Of a DNA stretch of 64,000 nucleotides, positions 38,744 through 46,969 are shown piece after piece. Below the pieces are notes generated by a model that was given only the letters and a program-made list of their open reading frames with translations, did no database searches and had not been told where the DNA came from. The stretch lies in NCBI RefSeq assembly GCF_004795015.1, contig NZ_SSBI01000007.1, positions 1 through 64,000 on the forward strand, read 5' to 3'. The DNA comes from Streptomyces sp. A1277. GTDB lineage: Bacteria; Actinomycetota; Actinomycetes; Streptomycetales; Streptomycetaceae. Numbering within the stretch: the first letter of the stretch is position 1; each line of letters starts with the position of its first letter. The translations under genes and the position numbers were made by a program.

Positions 38744-41628
38744 CGAGTCCCCCCTCGAAGCTCCACCAGATCGGCCAGTTCCGCGTCGCTGAGCTCGGTC
38801 AGGGCGCTCTCCCCGGAGCCCAGCACCGCGTCCGCCAGCCCCTGCTTGCGGGCGAGCATGTCAGCGATCCGGTCCTCGATCGTGCCCTCGGCCATCAGCC
38901 GGTGCACCTGCACCGGCTGCGTCTGCCCGATGCGGTACGCGCGGTCGGTGGCCTGCGCCTCGACCGCCGGATTCCACCAGCGGTCGAAGTGCACCACATG
39001 GCCCGCCCGGGTCAGGTTGAGCCCCGTGCCCGCCGCCTTCAGCGACAACAGGAAGACGGGCTCCTCACCGGCCTGGAAGCGGTTCACCATGGCCTCGCGC
39101 GCCGCGACCGGTGTGCCGCCGTGCAGGAACTGGGTGCCGATCCCGCGCGCCGCGAGGTGCCGCTCCAGCAGCCGGGCCATCCCGACGTACTGGGTGAAGA
39201 CGAGGACCCCGGCCCCCTCCGCCACGATGGTGTCCAGCAGCTCGTCGAGCAGTTCCAGCTTTCCGGAACGGCCCGCGATGCGCGGCTCCTCCTCCTTGAG
39301 GTACTGCGCCGGGTGGTTGCAGATCTGCTTGAGCGAGGTCAGCAGCTTCACCACGAGACCCCGCCGGGCCATGCCGTCGGCCCCGGAGATCGCCGCCAGC
39401 GTCTCCCGTACCACCGCCTCGTAGAGCCCCGCCTGTTCGGCCGTCAGCGACACCGCCCGGTCCGTCTCGGTCTTCGGGGGCAGCTCCGGGGCGATGCCGG
39501 GGTCGGACTTGCGCCGGCGCAGCAGGAACGGGCGCACCAGCGAGCCGAGCCGTTCTGCGGCCGCCGGGTCACCGCCCTCCACGGCGCGCGCGTACCGGGT
39601 CCGGAAGGTGCCGAGCCGCCCCAGCAGACCCGGGGTCGTCCAGTCGAGGATCGCCCACAGCTCGGACAGGTTGTTCTCCACCGGGGTGCCGGTCAGCGCC
39701 ACGCGTGCCTTGGCGCCGATGGTGCGCAGGGCGCGGGCCGTCGCCGAGTACGGGTTCTTCACGTGCTGCGCCTCGTCCGCGACGACCATGCCCCACTCCG
39801 CGGCGGCGAGCTTCGGGGCGTCCAGCCGCATCGTCCCGTAGGTGGTGAGCACGAACCCGGACCCGGCCAGATCGTCCAGACCGCGGGAGGGGCCGTGGAA
39901 GCGGCGCACCGGGGTGCCCGGGGCGAACTTCTCGATCTCCCGCTGCCAGTTGCCCATCAGCGAGGTCGGGCAGACCACGAGAGTGGGCCCGGCGGCGCCT
40001 TCGATGGTCTGACGGTGCAGGTGCAGGGCGATCAGGGTGATGGTCTTGCCGAGCCCCATGTCGTCGGCGAGACAGCCGCCGAGTCCGAGCGAGGTCATGG
40101 TGTGCAGCCAGTTCAGACCGCGCAGCTGGTAGTCCCGCAGCGTCGCGGCGAGCGCGGCCGGCTGCGTGACCGCCGGCTCTCCGTCGCCGTTCTGCCCGGA
40201 GGCGGGGTCGGCGACCCGCTCGCGCAGCCGCTCCAGCCAGCCGGCCGCCCGGACCTCGACCCGCCGGCCGTCGACCTCCGCGGAACCGGTCAGGACCGCG
40301 CCGAGCGCGTCGATCGGGGCGACCTTGCGGTCCCGGGTCTCCCGCGCGCGGCGCGCTTCGTCGGGGTCGATCAGCACCCACTGGTCGCGCAGCCGCACCA
40401 GCGGCCGGCCCGCCTCGGCCAGCCGGTCGAGCTCTTCGCGGCTGAGTTTCTGGTCCCCGAGCGCGAACCACCAGTCGAAGGCCAGCAGGCCGTCGGAGGA
40501 CAGCAGGGAAGCGGAGTCCGAGGCGGTGCGCGACAGCCGCCGGGGCGCGTCGCCGTCGTCCCCGCCGTCCGGCCCGATCACCGCGCCGGCCGTGAGCTTA
40601 CGAGCGGTCAGCTCCCTGGGCCAGTGCACCTGGACGCCCGTCGCGGCGAGCGCCCGCGAGGCGGGCCCCAGCAACTCGGTGATCTCCTCGTCGGCAGGCT
40701 CCACCGCCTCGGGCACGGCCGCCGACAGCAGCGGGGTCAGGGGCGGCCAGGCCCGGGCGGCCCGACGCAGCGTCAGCAGCGCGTCCATGCGGGCCCGCGG
40801 GCCGAAGGCCGCCGCTGCCGGGCCGCCGCCCGCCCAGATCTCGGCGGCGTCGGCGACCACGGCCGGATCGCTGACGCTGTGGATCTGCGGAACCACCCGG
40901 AACGACGGCCCCACCGCCGATTCGCCGTCCCGGTCCAGGCCCGACACCTCCACGCGCAGCGACAGCCGTACGCCCGCGTCATGGCCGGCCGCGACGTCGG
41001 CGGCCCACGCGCGATGGGCGGGTACGTGCTGCGGTGCCCACGCGGTGAACGCGGGACCGCCCGCGGCGAGGGACGCGGCGGGGGTCCGGGGCAGGCAGTC
41101 GGCGACCGCGTCGATAAACGCCCGTACCAGCCACTCCGGTTCGGGCAGGAGCAGCGGCCGGGCGGTCGCGTCCAGGGGAACCGCGTGGGCCGTGGGCGGC
41201 ATGGACGCGGCCAGGGTGCGGATGCGGGTCCGGTCGTCTGCCGTCAGGGGGCCGGCCCGCCAGGTGTCGTGGTCCGTCGCGCTCAGCCCCGGCAGAAGCA
41301 GGCCCCGGGCGGCGAACTGGAGGGCCAGCAGCCCTGCCGCGCCCCAGAACGCCATCGACGCGGACGCCTCGGCCGCCGCCCGCGCACGCGTCAGCACGGG
41401 GAGCGCGTCACGTACCGGCAGCAGGCGGGCCGGCACCTCGTGGGGCAGGCCGTCGGCACCGGCCACGGTCAGCTCCCCGGCCTCGCCGGGACCGTCGGGC
41501 GGGCTGCTGCAGTCGGGGCGCCAGAAGGCGAACTGGCCGGTACGGGAGGGGTCCGAGGGCAGGAAGGCCACGGAACAGCCGGTGAGCGCGGAGATCTCGG
41601 AGGGCGAAGCGGCGGGGAGGCTGTGCAC
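38740..41628 (-). CDS. SNF2-family DEAD/DEAH helicase-like ATPase
   Basis: About 960 residues. The N-terminal half is the SNF2-associated actinobacterial region with little recognisable motif content. The C-terminal motor has LRDYQLRGLNWL, motif I LADDMGLGKTITL, motif II VVADEAQHVKNP, motif III ALTGTPVENNLSELW, motif V LSLKAAGTGLNL and motif VI DRAYRIGQTQPVQVHRL. ATP-dependent DNA translocase or remodelling role by family. The start is uncertain: GTG 41628 follows a GAGGA, while ATG 41706 would add 26 residues. A TCAAATTTGA palindrome at 41645-41654 sits between the two candidates. Confidence 0.88.
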   Translation of the reverse strand: MHSLPAASPSEISALTGCSVAFLPSDPSRTGQFAFWRPDCSSPPDGPGEAGELTVAGADGLPHEVPARLLPVRDALPVLTRARAAAEASASMAFWGAAGLLALQFAARGLLLPGLSATDHDTWRAGPLTADDRTRIRTLAASMPPTAHAVPLDATARPLLLPEPEWLVRAFIDAVADCLPRTPAASLAAGGPAFTAWAPQHVPAHRAWAADVAAGHDAGVRLSLRVEVSGLDRDGESAVGPSFRVVPQIHSVSDPAVVADAAEIWAGGGPAAAAFGPRARMDALLTLRRAARAWPPLTPLLSAAVPEAVEPADEEITELLGPASRALAATGVQVHWPRELTARKLTAGAVIGPDGGDDGDAPRRLSRTASDSASLLSSDGLLAFDWWFALGDQKLSREELDRLAEAGRPLVRLRDQWVLIDPDEARRARETRDRKVAPIDALGAVLTGSAEVDGRRVEVRAAGWLERLRERVADPASGQNGDGEPAVTQPAALAATLRDYQLRGLNWLHTMTSLGLGGCLADDMGLGKTITLIALHLHRQTIEGAAGPTLVVCPTSLMGNWQREIEKFAPGTPVRRFHGPSRGLDDLAGSGFVLTTYGTMRLDAPKLAAAEWGMVVADEAQHVKNPYSATARALRTIGAKARVALTGTPVENNLSELWAILDWTTPGLLGRLGTFRTRYARAVEGGDPAAAERLGSLVRPFLLRRRKSDPGIAPELPPKTETDRAVSLTAEQAGLYEAVVRETLAAISGADGMARRGLVVKLLTSLKQICNHPAQYLKEEEPRIAGRSGKLELLDELLDTIVAEGAGVLVFTQYVGMARLLERHLAARGIGTQFLHGGTPVAAREAMVNRFQAGEEPVFLLSLKAAGTGLNLTRAGHVVHFDRWWNPAVEAQATDRAYRIGQTQPVQVHRLMAEGTIEDRIADMLARKQGLADAVLGSGESALTELSDAELADLVELRGGTR

Positions 41629-41644
41629 AGCGATGTCAGAGTCC

Positions 41645-41654
41645 TCAAATTTGA
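41645..41654. promoter_or_regulatory. AT-rich palindrome upstream of SNF2 gene
   Basis: TCAAATTTGA, a perfect 10-bp palindrome and AT-rich for this genome. It sits 17 bp before the GTG candidate start of the SNF2 gene and may mark its promoter or operator. Confidence 0.3.
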
Positions 41655-41882
41655 CTAGTCGGCTGAGGTCGCCGAGGGTACCCCAACGATGACGGCGAAG
41701 GGCCATCCAGGCATGTGATCCACGCCACTTACGCGCCCTGGCAGGGGCTACCCGGTGCAGTCGGCCCCCGCCCCGGTGAGGGGGCTGGCCCCCGCACACC
41801 CCGGGTGGTGGCGCCATGGTTCCCGCACCCCTTGGAACCGTACGTTTTGTGAGGTCAGAGCGGATTCGAGACCGGAGACATC

Positions 41883-42917
41883 ATGCCCCAGGCCGCCATG
41901 GCCGTCGCGGAACGCAGCCGCGACGGCGCCGGAAGTGACTTCGCGCCCCTGCTGCGCACCATCAAGGGGCGAGGACTCCTGGAACGGCGCACCGGCTGGT
42001 ACGCGGCAGGCATCGCCGTCAACCTGCTCGCCCTGGCCGCCGTGCTCACCGGCGTCGTCCTCCTGGGCAATACCTGGTGGGTCCTGCTGCTCACCCTGCC
42101 CCTCGCGATCGTCTGGTCCCGCACCGCGTTCGTCGGGCACGACGCGGGACACGCCCAGATAACCGGCGACCGCCGGGCGAGCCGCGCCATCGGCCTGGTC
42201 CACGCCAACCTGCTGCTCGGCATGAACGAGGCGTGGTGGAACGACAAGCACGTACGCCACCACGCCAACCCGAACCACGTCGACAAGGACCCGGACGTCG
42301 GCGTGGGAGCCCTCGTCTGGACCCAGAAGCAGGCCGCCCAGCGCGAGGGCTTCGCCCGCTGGCTCACCCGCAACCAGGCCCGCCTGTTCTTCCCGATGCT
42401 GCTCCTCGAAGGCATCGCGCTGAAGATCTCCGGCTTCCAGTACCTGCGCCGGCAGCCCGTACGGGAGCGGGCCCTCTCCGCCCTGCTGCTGACCGCGCAC
42501 CTCGGCCTCTACGCCGCCCTGCTCCTCACCGTCATGTCCCCGGGGAAGGCCGTCGTCTTCGCGCTCGTGCACCACGCGCTCTTCGGGCTCCACCTCGGCA
42601 TGGCCTTCGCCCCGAACCACAAGGGCATGGAGATGCCCGACCCCGACGGCGACCGCTGGGACCACCTGCGGCGCCAGGTCCTCACCTCACGCAACGTGCG
42701 CGGCGCGGTCCTCACCGACTGGTTCCTCGGCGGCCTCAACTACCAGATCGAGCACCATCTCTTCCCGAGCATGCCCCGCCCGCACCTGCGCCTGGCGCAG
42801 CCCCTGGTCAGGGCCCACTGCGAGGCGCTCGGCCTGCCGTACGCGGAAACCGGACTCATCGAGTCCTACCGGCAGGCGCTCGCCCACATGCACGAGGTCG
42901 GCGCGCCGCTGCGATGA
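41883..42917 (+). CDS. membrane fatty acid desaturase
   Basis: 344 residues. Three histidine boxes: HDAGH (about 95), KHVRHHANPNH (about 122) and QIEHHLFPSMP (about 290). The QxxHH third box is that of front-end or acyl-lipid desaturases. Two hydrophobic hairpins (WYAAGIAVNLLALAAVLTGVV, WWVLLLTLPLAIVWS) and a further pair (LLLTAHLGLYAALLLTV, VFALVHHALFGLHLGMAF) place it in the membrane. It inserts a double bond using O2 and an electron donor. GGAG lies 6 bp before the ATG. Confidence 0.92.
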   Translation: MPQAAMAVAERSRDGAGSDFAPLLRTIKGRGLLERRTGWYAAGIAVNLLALAAVLTGVVLLGNTWWVLLLTLPLAIVWSRTAFVGHDAGHAQITGDRRASRAIGLVHANLLLGMNEAWWNDKHVRHHANPNHVDKDPDVGVGALVWTQKQAAQREGFARWLTRNQARLFFPMLLLEGIALKISGFQYLRRQPVRERALSALLLTAHLGLYAALLLTVMSPGKAVVFALVHHALFGLHLGMAFAPNHKGMEMPDPDGDRWDHLRRQVLTSRNVRGAVLTDWFLGGLNYQIEHHLFPSMPRPHLRLAQPLVRAHCEALGLPYAETGLIESYRQALAHMHEVGAPLR

Positions 42918-43013
42918 CCGGGCGCGACGCGTACGCGGCAGCTGGAACCGATGAGCACGCACAGGCGTTCTCACAGCAGAGGCGGCCACTTGGCCGCGAA
43001 GGAGGCACGGGCG

Positions 43014-43196
43014 ATGTCGAACAGCGCAAAGGTAGCCATCGGGGGAGTCGTCGTCGCAGTCGTCCTGATGCCGTTCATCGGGTTCTGGCTGTCCCTGCTG
43101 GTGCTCATCGGGGTCCCCACGCTCGCCTATCTGGCACTGGACCCGTCCCAGCGCCGCAGGCTCCGTAGGATCACGCGCAAGGAGATCGGCCGCTGA
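43014..43196 (+). CDS. small membrane protein
   Basis: 60 residues with one long hydrophobic stretch (VAIGGVVVAVVLMPFIGFWLSLLVLIGVPTLAYLAL), enough for two spans, and a basic DPSQRRRLRRITRKEIGR tail. GGAGG lies 8 bp before the ATG, which supports the start over longer in-frame ones. Unknown function; the tail is probably cytosolic. Confidence 0.65.
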   Translation: MSNSAKVAIGGVVVAVVLMPFIGFWLSLLVLIGVPTLAYLALDPSQRRRLRRITRKEIGR

Positions 43197-43225
43197 GAGC
43201 CGGCCGCTGAGAGGGGGTTCCCGCC

Positions 43226-43768
43226 GTGAGTGGCACCATCACCGTCGTGAGCAGCAATGAGACCTACACCTTCACCAAGCCGAACCGCGAGAGCGTGACG
43301 CTGCTGGCCGGCCTGGGAGTGGACGGGGACGTGCACTCCGGAGTGACGGTCAAACACCGGTCCAGGGTCGCCCAGGACCCCACGCAGCCCAATCTCCGTC
43401 AGGTCCACCTCATGCACGAGGAGCTCTTCGACGAACTGCGCACGGCCGGCTTCGAGGTGGCCCCGGGCGACCTCGGGGAGAACATCACCACCCGCGGCAT
43501 CGACCTCCTCGCCCTGCCCGTCGGCACCCTGCTGCACCTCGGCGACGAGGCGGTCGTCGAGGTCACCGGGCTGCGCAACCCCTGCCTTCAGATCGACAAC
43601 TTCCAAAACGGCCTCCTCAAGCAGGTCGTCGGCAGGGACGAGGAGGGCAATGTGGTCCGCAAGGCCGGGATCATGAGCGTGGTCGCGGTGGGCGGCGTGG
43701 TCAGGCCCGGCGACCCGGTCGAGGCCGAGCTTCCCGCCGGGCCCCACCGCCCGCTGGAGCGCGTCTGA
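43226..43768 (+). CDS. MOSC-domain protein
   Basis: 180 residues. It has the MOSC fold of molybdenum-cofactor sulfurase C-termini: LAGLGVDGDVHSGVTVKH, NLRQVHLMHEELFDELR, GDLGENITTRGIDLLALPVGTLLHLGDEAVVEVTGLRNPC, with the conserved Cys in NPCLQI. Known MOSC-only proteins (YiiM/YuaD type) handle sulfur or hydroxylamine-type substrates. Start GTG at 43226 with a GAGGGGG upstream. It ends 10 bp from a convergent gene. Confidence 0.9.
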   Translation: MSGTITVVSSNETYTFTKPNRESVTLLAGLGVDGDVHSGVTVKHRSRVAQDPTQPNLRQVHLMHEELFDELRTAGFEVAPGDLGENITTRGIDLLALPVGTLLHLGDEAVVEVTGLRNPCLQIDNFQNGLLKQVVGRDEEGNVVRKAGIMSVVAVGGVVRPGDPVEAELPAGPHRPLERV

Positions 43769-43778
43769 CCGCTGACGG

Positions 43779-44945
43779 TCAGGACGGGCGTACGGCCAGC
43801 GCGTCCAGGTCCTTGAGGAGCCCCGGCAGTTCCGTGCCGCGCCCCACCGGCAGGACCTCGCCCGGCACCTCGTCCAGCAGTACGAACGCGATGTCGTCGG
43901 TCCTGGCCACCATCGACCAGCCGGGCCCGTCGGCCCGTATCATCCGCGCGTCCCCGGGCGCGAAGGAAGAGCGGACGCGGCCGGGCGGCGGCGGCTCGTC
44001 CACATAGGCCCGCGCCTCGGCCAGGGCCCTGCGTATGCCGGGGTGACGCGGTCCGGAGGCGGGGGCCTCGCCGGTCTCCACCGCGTCGGGAGCCGCCCCG
44101 GGGGCGTCCTCGGGCTCGGTGGCGGACTTGTTGGCGGTGGCCTTGTCGTCGGTGGCGGTCCCGGTCGCTGTGGCGGTCCCGGTCGCGGTGTCGGCGTCGG
44201 ACGCGGTCCTGGCCGGGATCCCGCCCTTGGCCTCTGGCCCGGCGTCAGCCTCTGGCCCGGCGTCAGCCTCCGGCCCGGCGTCAGCCTCTGGCCCGGCGTC
44301 AGCCTCCGCCCCGGTCTCCGTCTCCGTCCCGGCCTCGGCAGGCGCGTCGCTCTCGTCGTCCTGTGCGCCCTCCGTGCCCGTCGCGCTTCGGCCGTTCGCC
44401 GGGGCGAACGCCGTCGCGTCGTCGATCTGGTCGCGCCATTGCGCCCACTGCGAGGCGATCGCGTCCGCGCCCATGCGGCGCTGCGCGGGCCCCCACTCAT
44501 CGGTGTCCGGCGGGGTCAGTGGTGCCAGCTCCTCGCCGTCCGCGTCCGCGTCCGGGTCGGGCGCCGGGTCGTGCGGGGCGGCCACCCCTGGGGCGGCCAC
44601 GGCGACGGCGAGGGGCCAGCCGGGGAGCGCGCAGACCACCGAGCGGTCGTCCGGCGACAGGTCGTACTCCATGCCGCAGTCCCAGGACGCGATCGCCACC
44701 GCCACCAGCGACACGTCGTCGATGACGACGGTCCACCGGGCGCCGTCCCCGTCCTGGCCCATGACGAGCCCGTACCCCTCGGCGTACGGCTCCAGCCGCA
44801 GCGCCGCGCACGCCGCCGGATAGTCGTCGCCGAGCACGCCGGGGAACTGCGCGGGGGTCAGCAGGACAGCGGTCAGCACATACAGAGCGTCGTTGTCGGC
44901 GACTGTGTCGTCCGTCCCGGCCACTGCATCCTCCTCGTCCGTCAT
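43779..44945 (-). CDS. hypothetical acidic protein with DAGPEA repeats
   Basis: 388 residues in three parts. The N-terminal globular part (about 20-120) includes DALYVLTAVLLTPAQFPGVLGDDYPAACAALRLEPY and WTVVIDDVSLVAVAIASWDCGMEYDLS. A long acidic, Ala/Thr-rich linker follows, with DAGPEA repeated four times. The C-terminal part (about 320-388) ends GWSMVARTDDIAFVLLDEVPGEVLPVGRGTELPGLL. There is no signal peptide. The ATG at 44945 follows GGAA. I do not recognise the family; the two ends look like a bipartite domain pair bridged by a flexible linker. Confidence 0.75.
   Translation of the reverse strand: MTDEEDAVAGTDDTVADNDALYVLTAVLLTPAQFPGVLGDDYPAACAALRLEPYAEGYGLVMGQDGDGARWTVVIDDVSLVAVAIASWDCGMEYDLSPDDRSVVCALPGWPLAVAVAAPGVAAPHDPAPDPDADADGEELAPLTPPDTDEWGPAQRRMGADAIASQWAQWRDQIDDATAFAPANGRSATGTEGAQDDESDAPAEAGTETETGAEADAGPEADAGPEADAGPEADAGPEAKGGIPARTASDADTATGTATATGTATDDKATANKSATEPEDAPGAAPDAVETGEAPASGPRHPGIRRALAEARAYVDEPPPPGRVRSSFAPGDARMIRADGPGWSMVARTDDIAFVLLDEVPGEVLPVGRGTELPGLLKDLDALAVRPS
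44230..44301. repeat. 18-bp tandem repeat, four copies
   Basis: GCCTCTGGCCCGGCGTCA occurs four times in a row (third copy has C for T at position 6), with a decayed fifth start. Being a multiple of three, copy-number change keeps the frame; on the minus strand it encodes the repeated DAGPEA hexapeptide of the hypothetical protein. Confidence 0.9.
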
Positions 44946-45042
44946 GGATTTCCGTCGGCGCACCTTAACCAGTGGGTAACCCCCTAGTCGAGGCCCTGAC
45001 AAGGCAGGACGACCCGCTCGGCGTGCCCCCGCGGCGCCCGCC

Positions 45043-45351
45043 TCAGCCGTCGGTCAGGCCGAGCAGCTCACGCGCCACCGCCTGCGGTGATTCGTCCCGC
45101 TCGCGGGCGAGCGCGATGAGCGCCCGGCAGGCCAGCTCACTGACGCCGAAGGAGAGCTGCTCCGGCGACACCCAGCCGCTCGCCTCGTCCATCCGTTCCT
45201 CGTCGTCATCGGCCGACGCCGCGACGAAGACGGCCGCCGCCTCGAAGAGGTTGTGCTGCCGGCGTCCGGGCGCCGGCGGGGCCGCGGCCGTGCGGCGGCC
45301 TCTGCGGCCCGGGGTCACGGCTCTGCGCAGGACGCCGAATATCTCGGTCAT
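45043..45351 (-). CDS. hypothetical protein, possibly DNA/protein-binding
   Basis: 102 residues. A basic N-terminal third (VLRRAVTPGRRGRRTAAAPPAPGRRQHNLF), an acidic middle (ADDDEERMDEASGW) and a helical end (SPEQLSFGVSELACRALIALARERDESPQAVARELLGL) resembling a small ribbon-helix or adaptor helix pair. No membrane segment. Divergent from the MpaB-like gene. Real-gene support comes from composition and conserved-looking structure; function unknown. Confidence 0.6.
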   Translation of the reverse strand: MTEIFGVLRRAVTPGRRGRRTAAAPPAPGRRQHNLFEAAAVFVAASADDDEERMDEASGWVSPEQLSFGVSELACRALIALARERDESPQAVARELLGLTDG

Positions 45352-45453
45352 GGGGGAACCGCCTTCCGTCAACGCGCGTGCGTCGCGCGTACTCACCGTC
45401 CTGCCCTCGGACGTACGCTGGAACACTCGACCTGGACAATGGGGGGCGGTGCG

Positions 45454-46356
45454 GTGAAGCGTTACGACCGGCTGAAGGAGATCCAACGCCTCGATCCCGA
45501 GGGGGACTTCCTCGAAATCTATCGAATCACCGCGACCTACGAGTTCCCCTGGGACATCACCCGAGCCCTCGAACTCGCCCTGTACCGCACCTACGCCGTC
45601 CCCAGCATCGGCCGACTGCTCGCCGAGACCGCCGAACTGACGAGCCGTTCGCAGAAGCGGTACGACGACACCGCGCTGCTCCTGGACACCGTCGTGGAGC
45701 ACGGCTTCGACAGCGATCCGGGACGCACCGCCCTGCGCCGTATCAACCGGATGCACGCCGCCTACGACATCAGCAACGACGACATGCGCTACGTCCTGTG
45801 CACCTTCGTCGTCACCCCGAAGCGCTGGCTCGACGCCTACGGCTGGCGCCGGCTCTGCGACCACGAGTTGCGGGCGTGCGCCGCGTACTACCGGATGCTC
45901 GGCGCACGCATGGGCATCAAGGGTCTGCCGCAGACGTACGAGGACTTCGAGCGCACCCTCGACACCTACGAGGACGCCCACTTCGGCTGGGACGAAGGCG
46001 CGCGTGCGGTGTCCGACGCCACGCTGGACCTGATGGCATCCTGGTATCCACGCCCCCTCGCGCCGCTCGTACGGGGCGCGAGCCTCGCGCTCCTGGACGA
46101 CTCGCTGCTGCGTGCCTTCCGCTACGAGCGGCCGGCTTCGGTGGCCCGCGGCCTCACCCGGGGCGCGTTGCGCCTGAGGGCCCGCGCCGTCCGCCTCCTG
46201 CCGCCGCGCAGCAGACCGCACTACGCCCGGCAGAACCCGGAGATCAAGGGATACCCGCAGGGATACGAGGTCGCCGCGCTCGGCACGTTCCCCACTCCGG
46301 GTGCCGGCGGCTGCCCGGTCCGGGACCTCGCCGCACCGGAGGCCCGGCCGGAGTGA
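45454..46356 (+). CDS. MpaB-like oxygenase family (DUF2236) protein
   Basis: 300 residues. Start VKRYDRLKEIQRLDPEGDFLEIYRITATYEFPWDITRALELALYRTYAVPSIGRLLAETAEL and the central INRMHAAYDISNDDMRYVLCTFVVTPKRWLDAYGWRRL are typical of the actinobacterial MpaB/latex-clearing-like superfamily, including His and Arg residues that in Lcp-type relatives contact haem. Cytosolic. GTG at 45454 follows a GGGGGG run; an ATG at 45439 five codons upstream is the alternative. The reaction is unknown. Confidence 0.82.
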   Translation: MKRYDRLKEIQRLDPEGDFLEIYRITATYEFPWDITRALELALYRTYAVPSIGRLLAETAELTSRSQKRYDDTALLLDTVVEHGFDSDPGRTALRRINRMHAAYDISNDDMRYVLCTFVVTPKRWLDAYGWRRLCDHELRACAAYYRMLGARMGIKGLPQTYEDFERTLDTYEDAHFGWDEGARAVSDATLDLMASWYPRPLAPLVRGASLALLDDSLLRAFRYERPASVARGLTRGALRLRARAVRLLPPRSRPHYARQNPEIKGYPQGYEVAALGTFPTPGAGGCPVRDLAAPEARPE

Positions 46357-46369
46357 GGGCGTTGCCCTC

Positions 46370-46879
46370 CTACGGCAGGGGCCCGGCGCGGCGCAACTGC
46401 CCCAGCTCGACGTTCATGGCGTGCAGGAACCTGACCACGACCAGCAGTTCGTCCTCGTCGAACTGCTTACGGGCCGCGTCCGTGCCCGCCGCCAGCGGCT
46501 GGAAGAAATCGCGGGCGACACGTTTCGCCGCAGCCGCGTAGTGAAGATGCACCACCCGCCGGTCGCCGCTGTCCCGTACCCGCCGGATGTGCCCCGCACG
46601 CTCCAGCCGGTCGAGACACGCCGTCACCGCGCCCGAGGTGAGATCCAGCTGCTCGCGCAGTCGCCCAGGCGTCATGGCCGGTCCCCCCTCGCCGCGGTCC
46701 GCGTCCAGGATGGCGACCAGGGCCTGCACATCCGTCGGGTGCAGGCCCTGGGCCTGGGCGAACTCATGCGTGATGCGGTTGAACTCGCTGTTCATACGGC
46801 GCAGCAGCACAGCGAACGACTGGAGGCCCGTGGGCCCGCCGTCCGTGCCTCTGTCCGGGCTCTCGTCTGCGGTGCGCAT
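46370..46879 (-). CDS. MarR-family transcriptional regulator
   Basis: 169 residues. MarR winged HTH: FAQAQGLHPTDVQALVAIL, then TPGRLREQLDLTSGAVTACLDRLERAGHIRRVRDSGDRRVVHLHYAAAAKR (recognition helix and wing). Divergent from an MMPL transporter with a palindromic operator in the 90-bp gap. Very likely a repressor of the efflux gene that responds to its substrates. Confidence 0.93.
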   Translation of the reverse strand: MRTADESPDRGTDGGPTGLQSFAVLLRRMNSEFNRITHEFAQAQGLHPTDVQALVAILDADRGEGGPAMTPGRLREQLDLTSGAVTACLDRLERAGHIRRVRDSGDRRVVHLHYAAAAKRVARDFFQPLAAGTDAARKQFDEDELLVVVRFLHAMNVELGQLRRAGPLP

Positions 46880-46892
46880 GCCCCTACAGTAA

Positions 46893-46913
46893 TATCTCTC
46901 GATCATTGAGATA
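46893..46913. promoter_or_regulatory. MarR operator between regulator and MMPL gene
   Basis: TATCTC-N9-GAGATA, perfect 6-bp arms. Centred in the divergent gap, 14 bp before the MarR start and 57 bp before the MMPL start. The MarR -10 would overlap it. Confidence 0.7.
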
Positions 46914-46969
46914 ATGAATGGCCGAGATACATTCGGGATGTCTGTCCCGCGTCGACCCCTGGGGAAGCA

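Noticed and set aside
44230..44301. Possible CRISPR-like repeat
   Set aside because: Repeats are 18 bp with no spacers, code in frame for a hexapeptide, and no cas genes are present.
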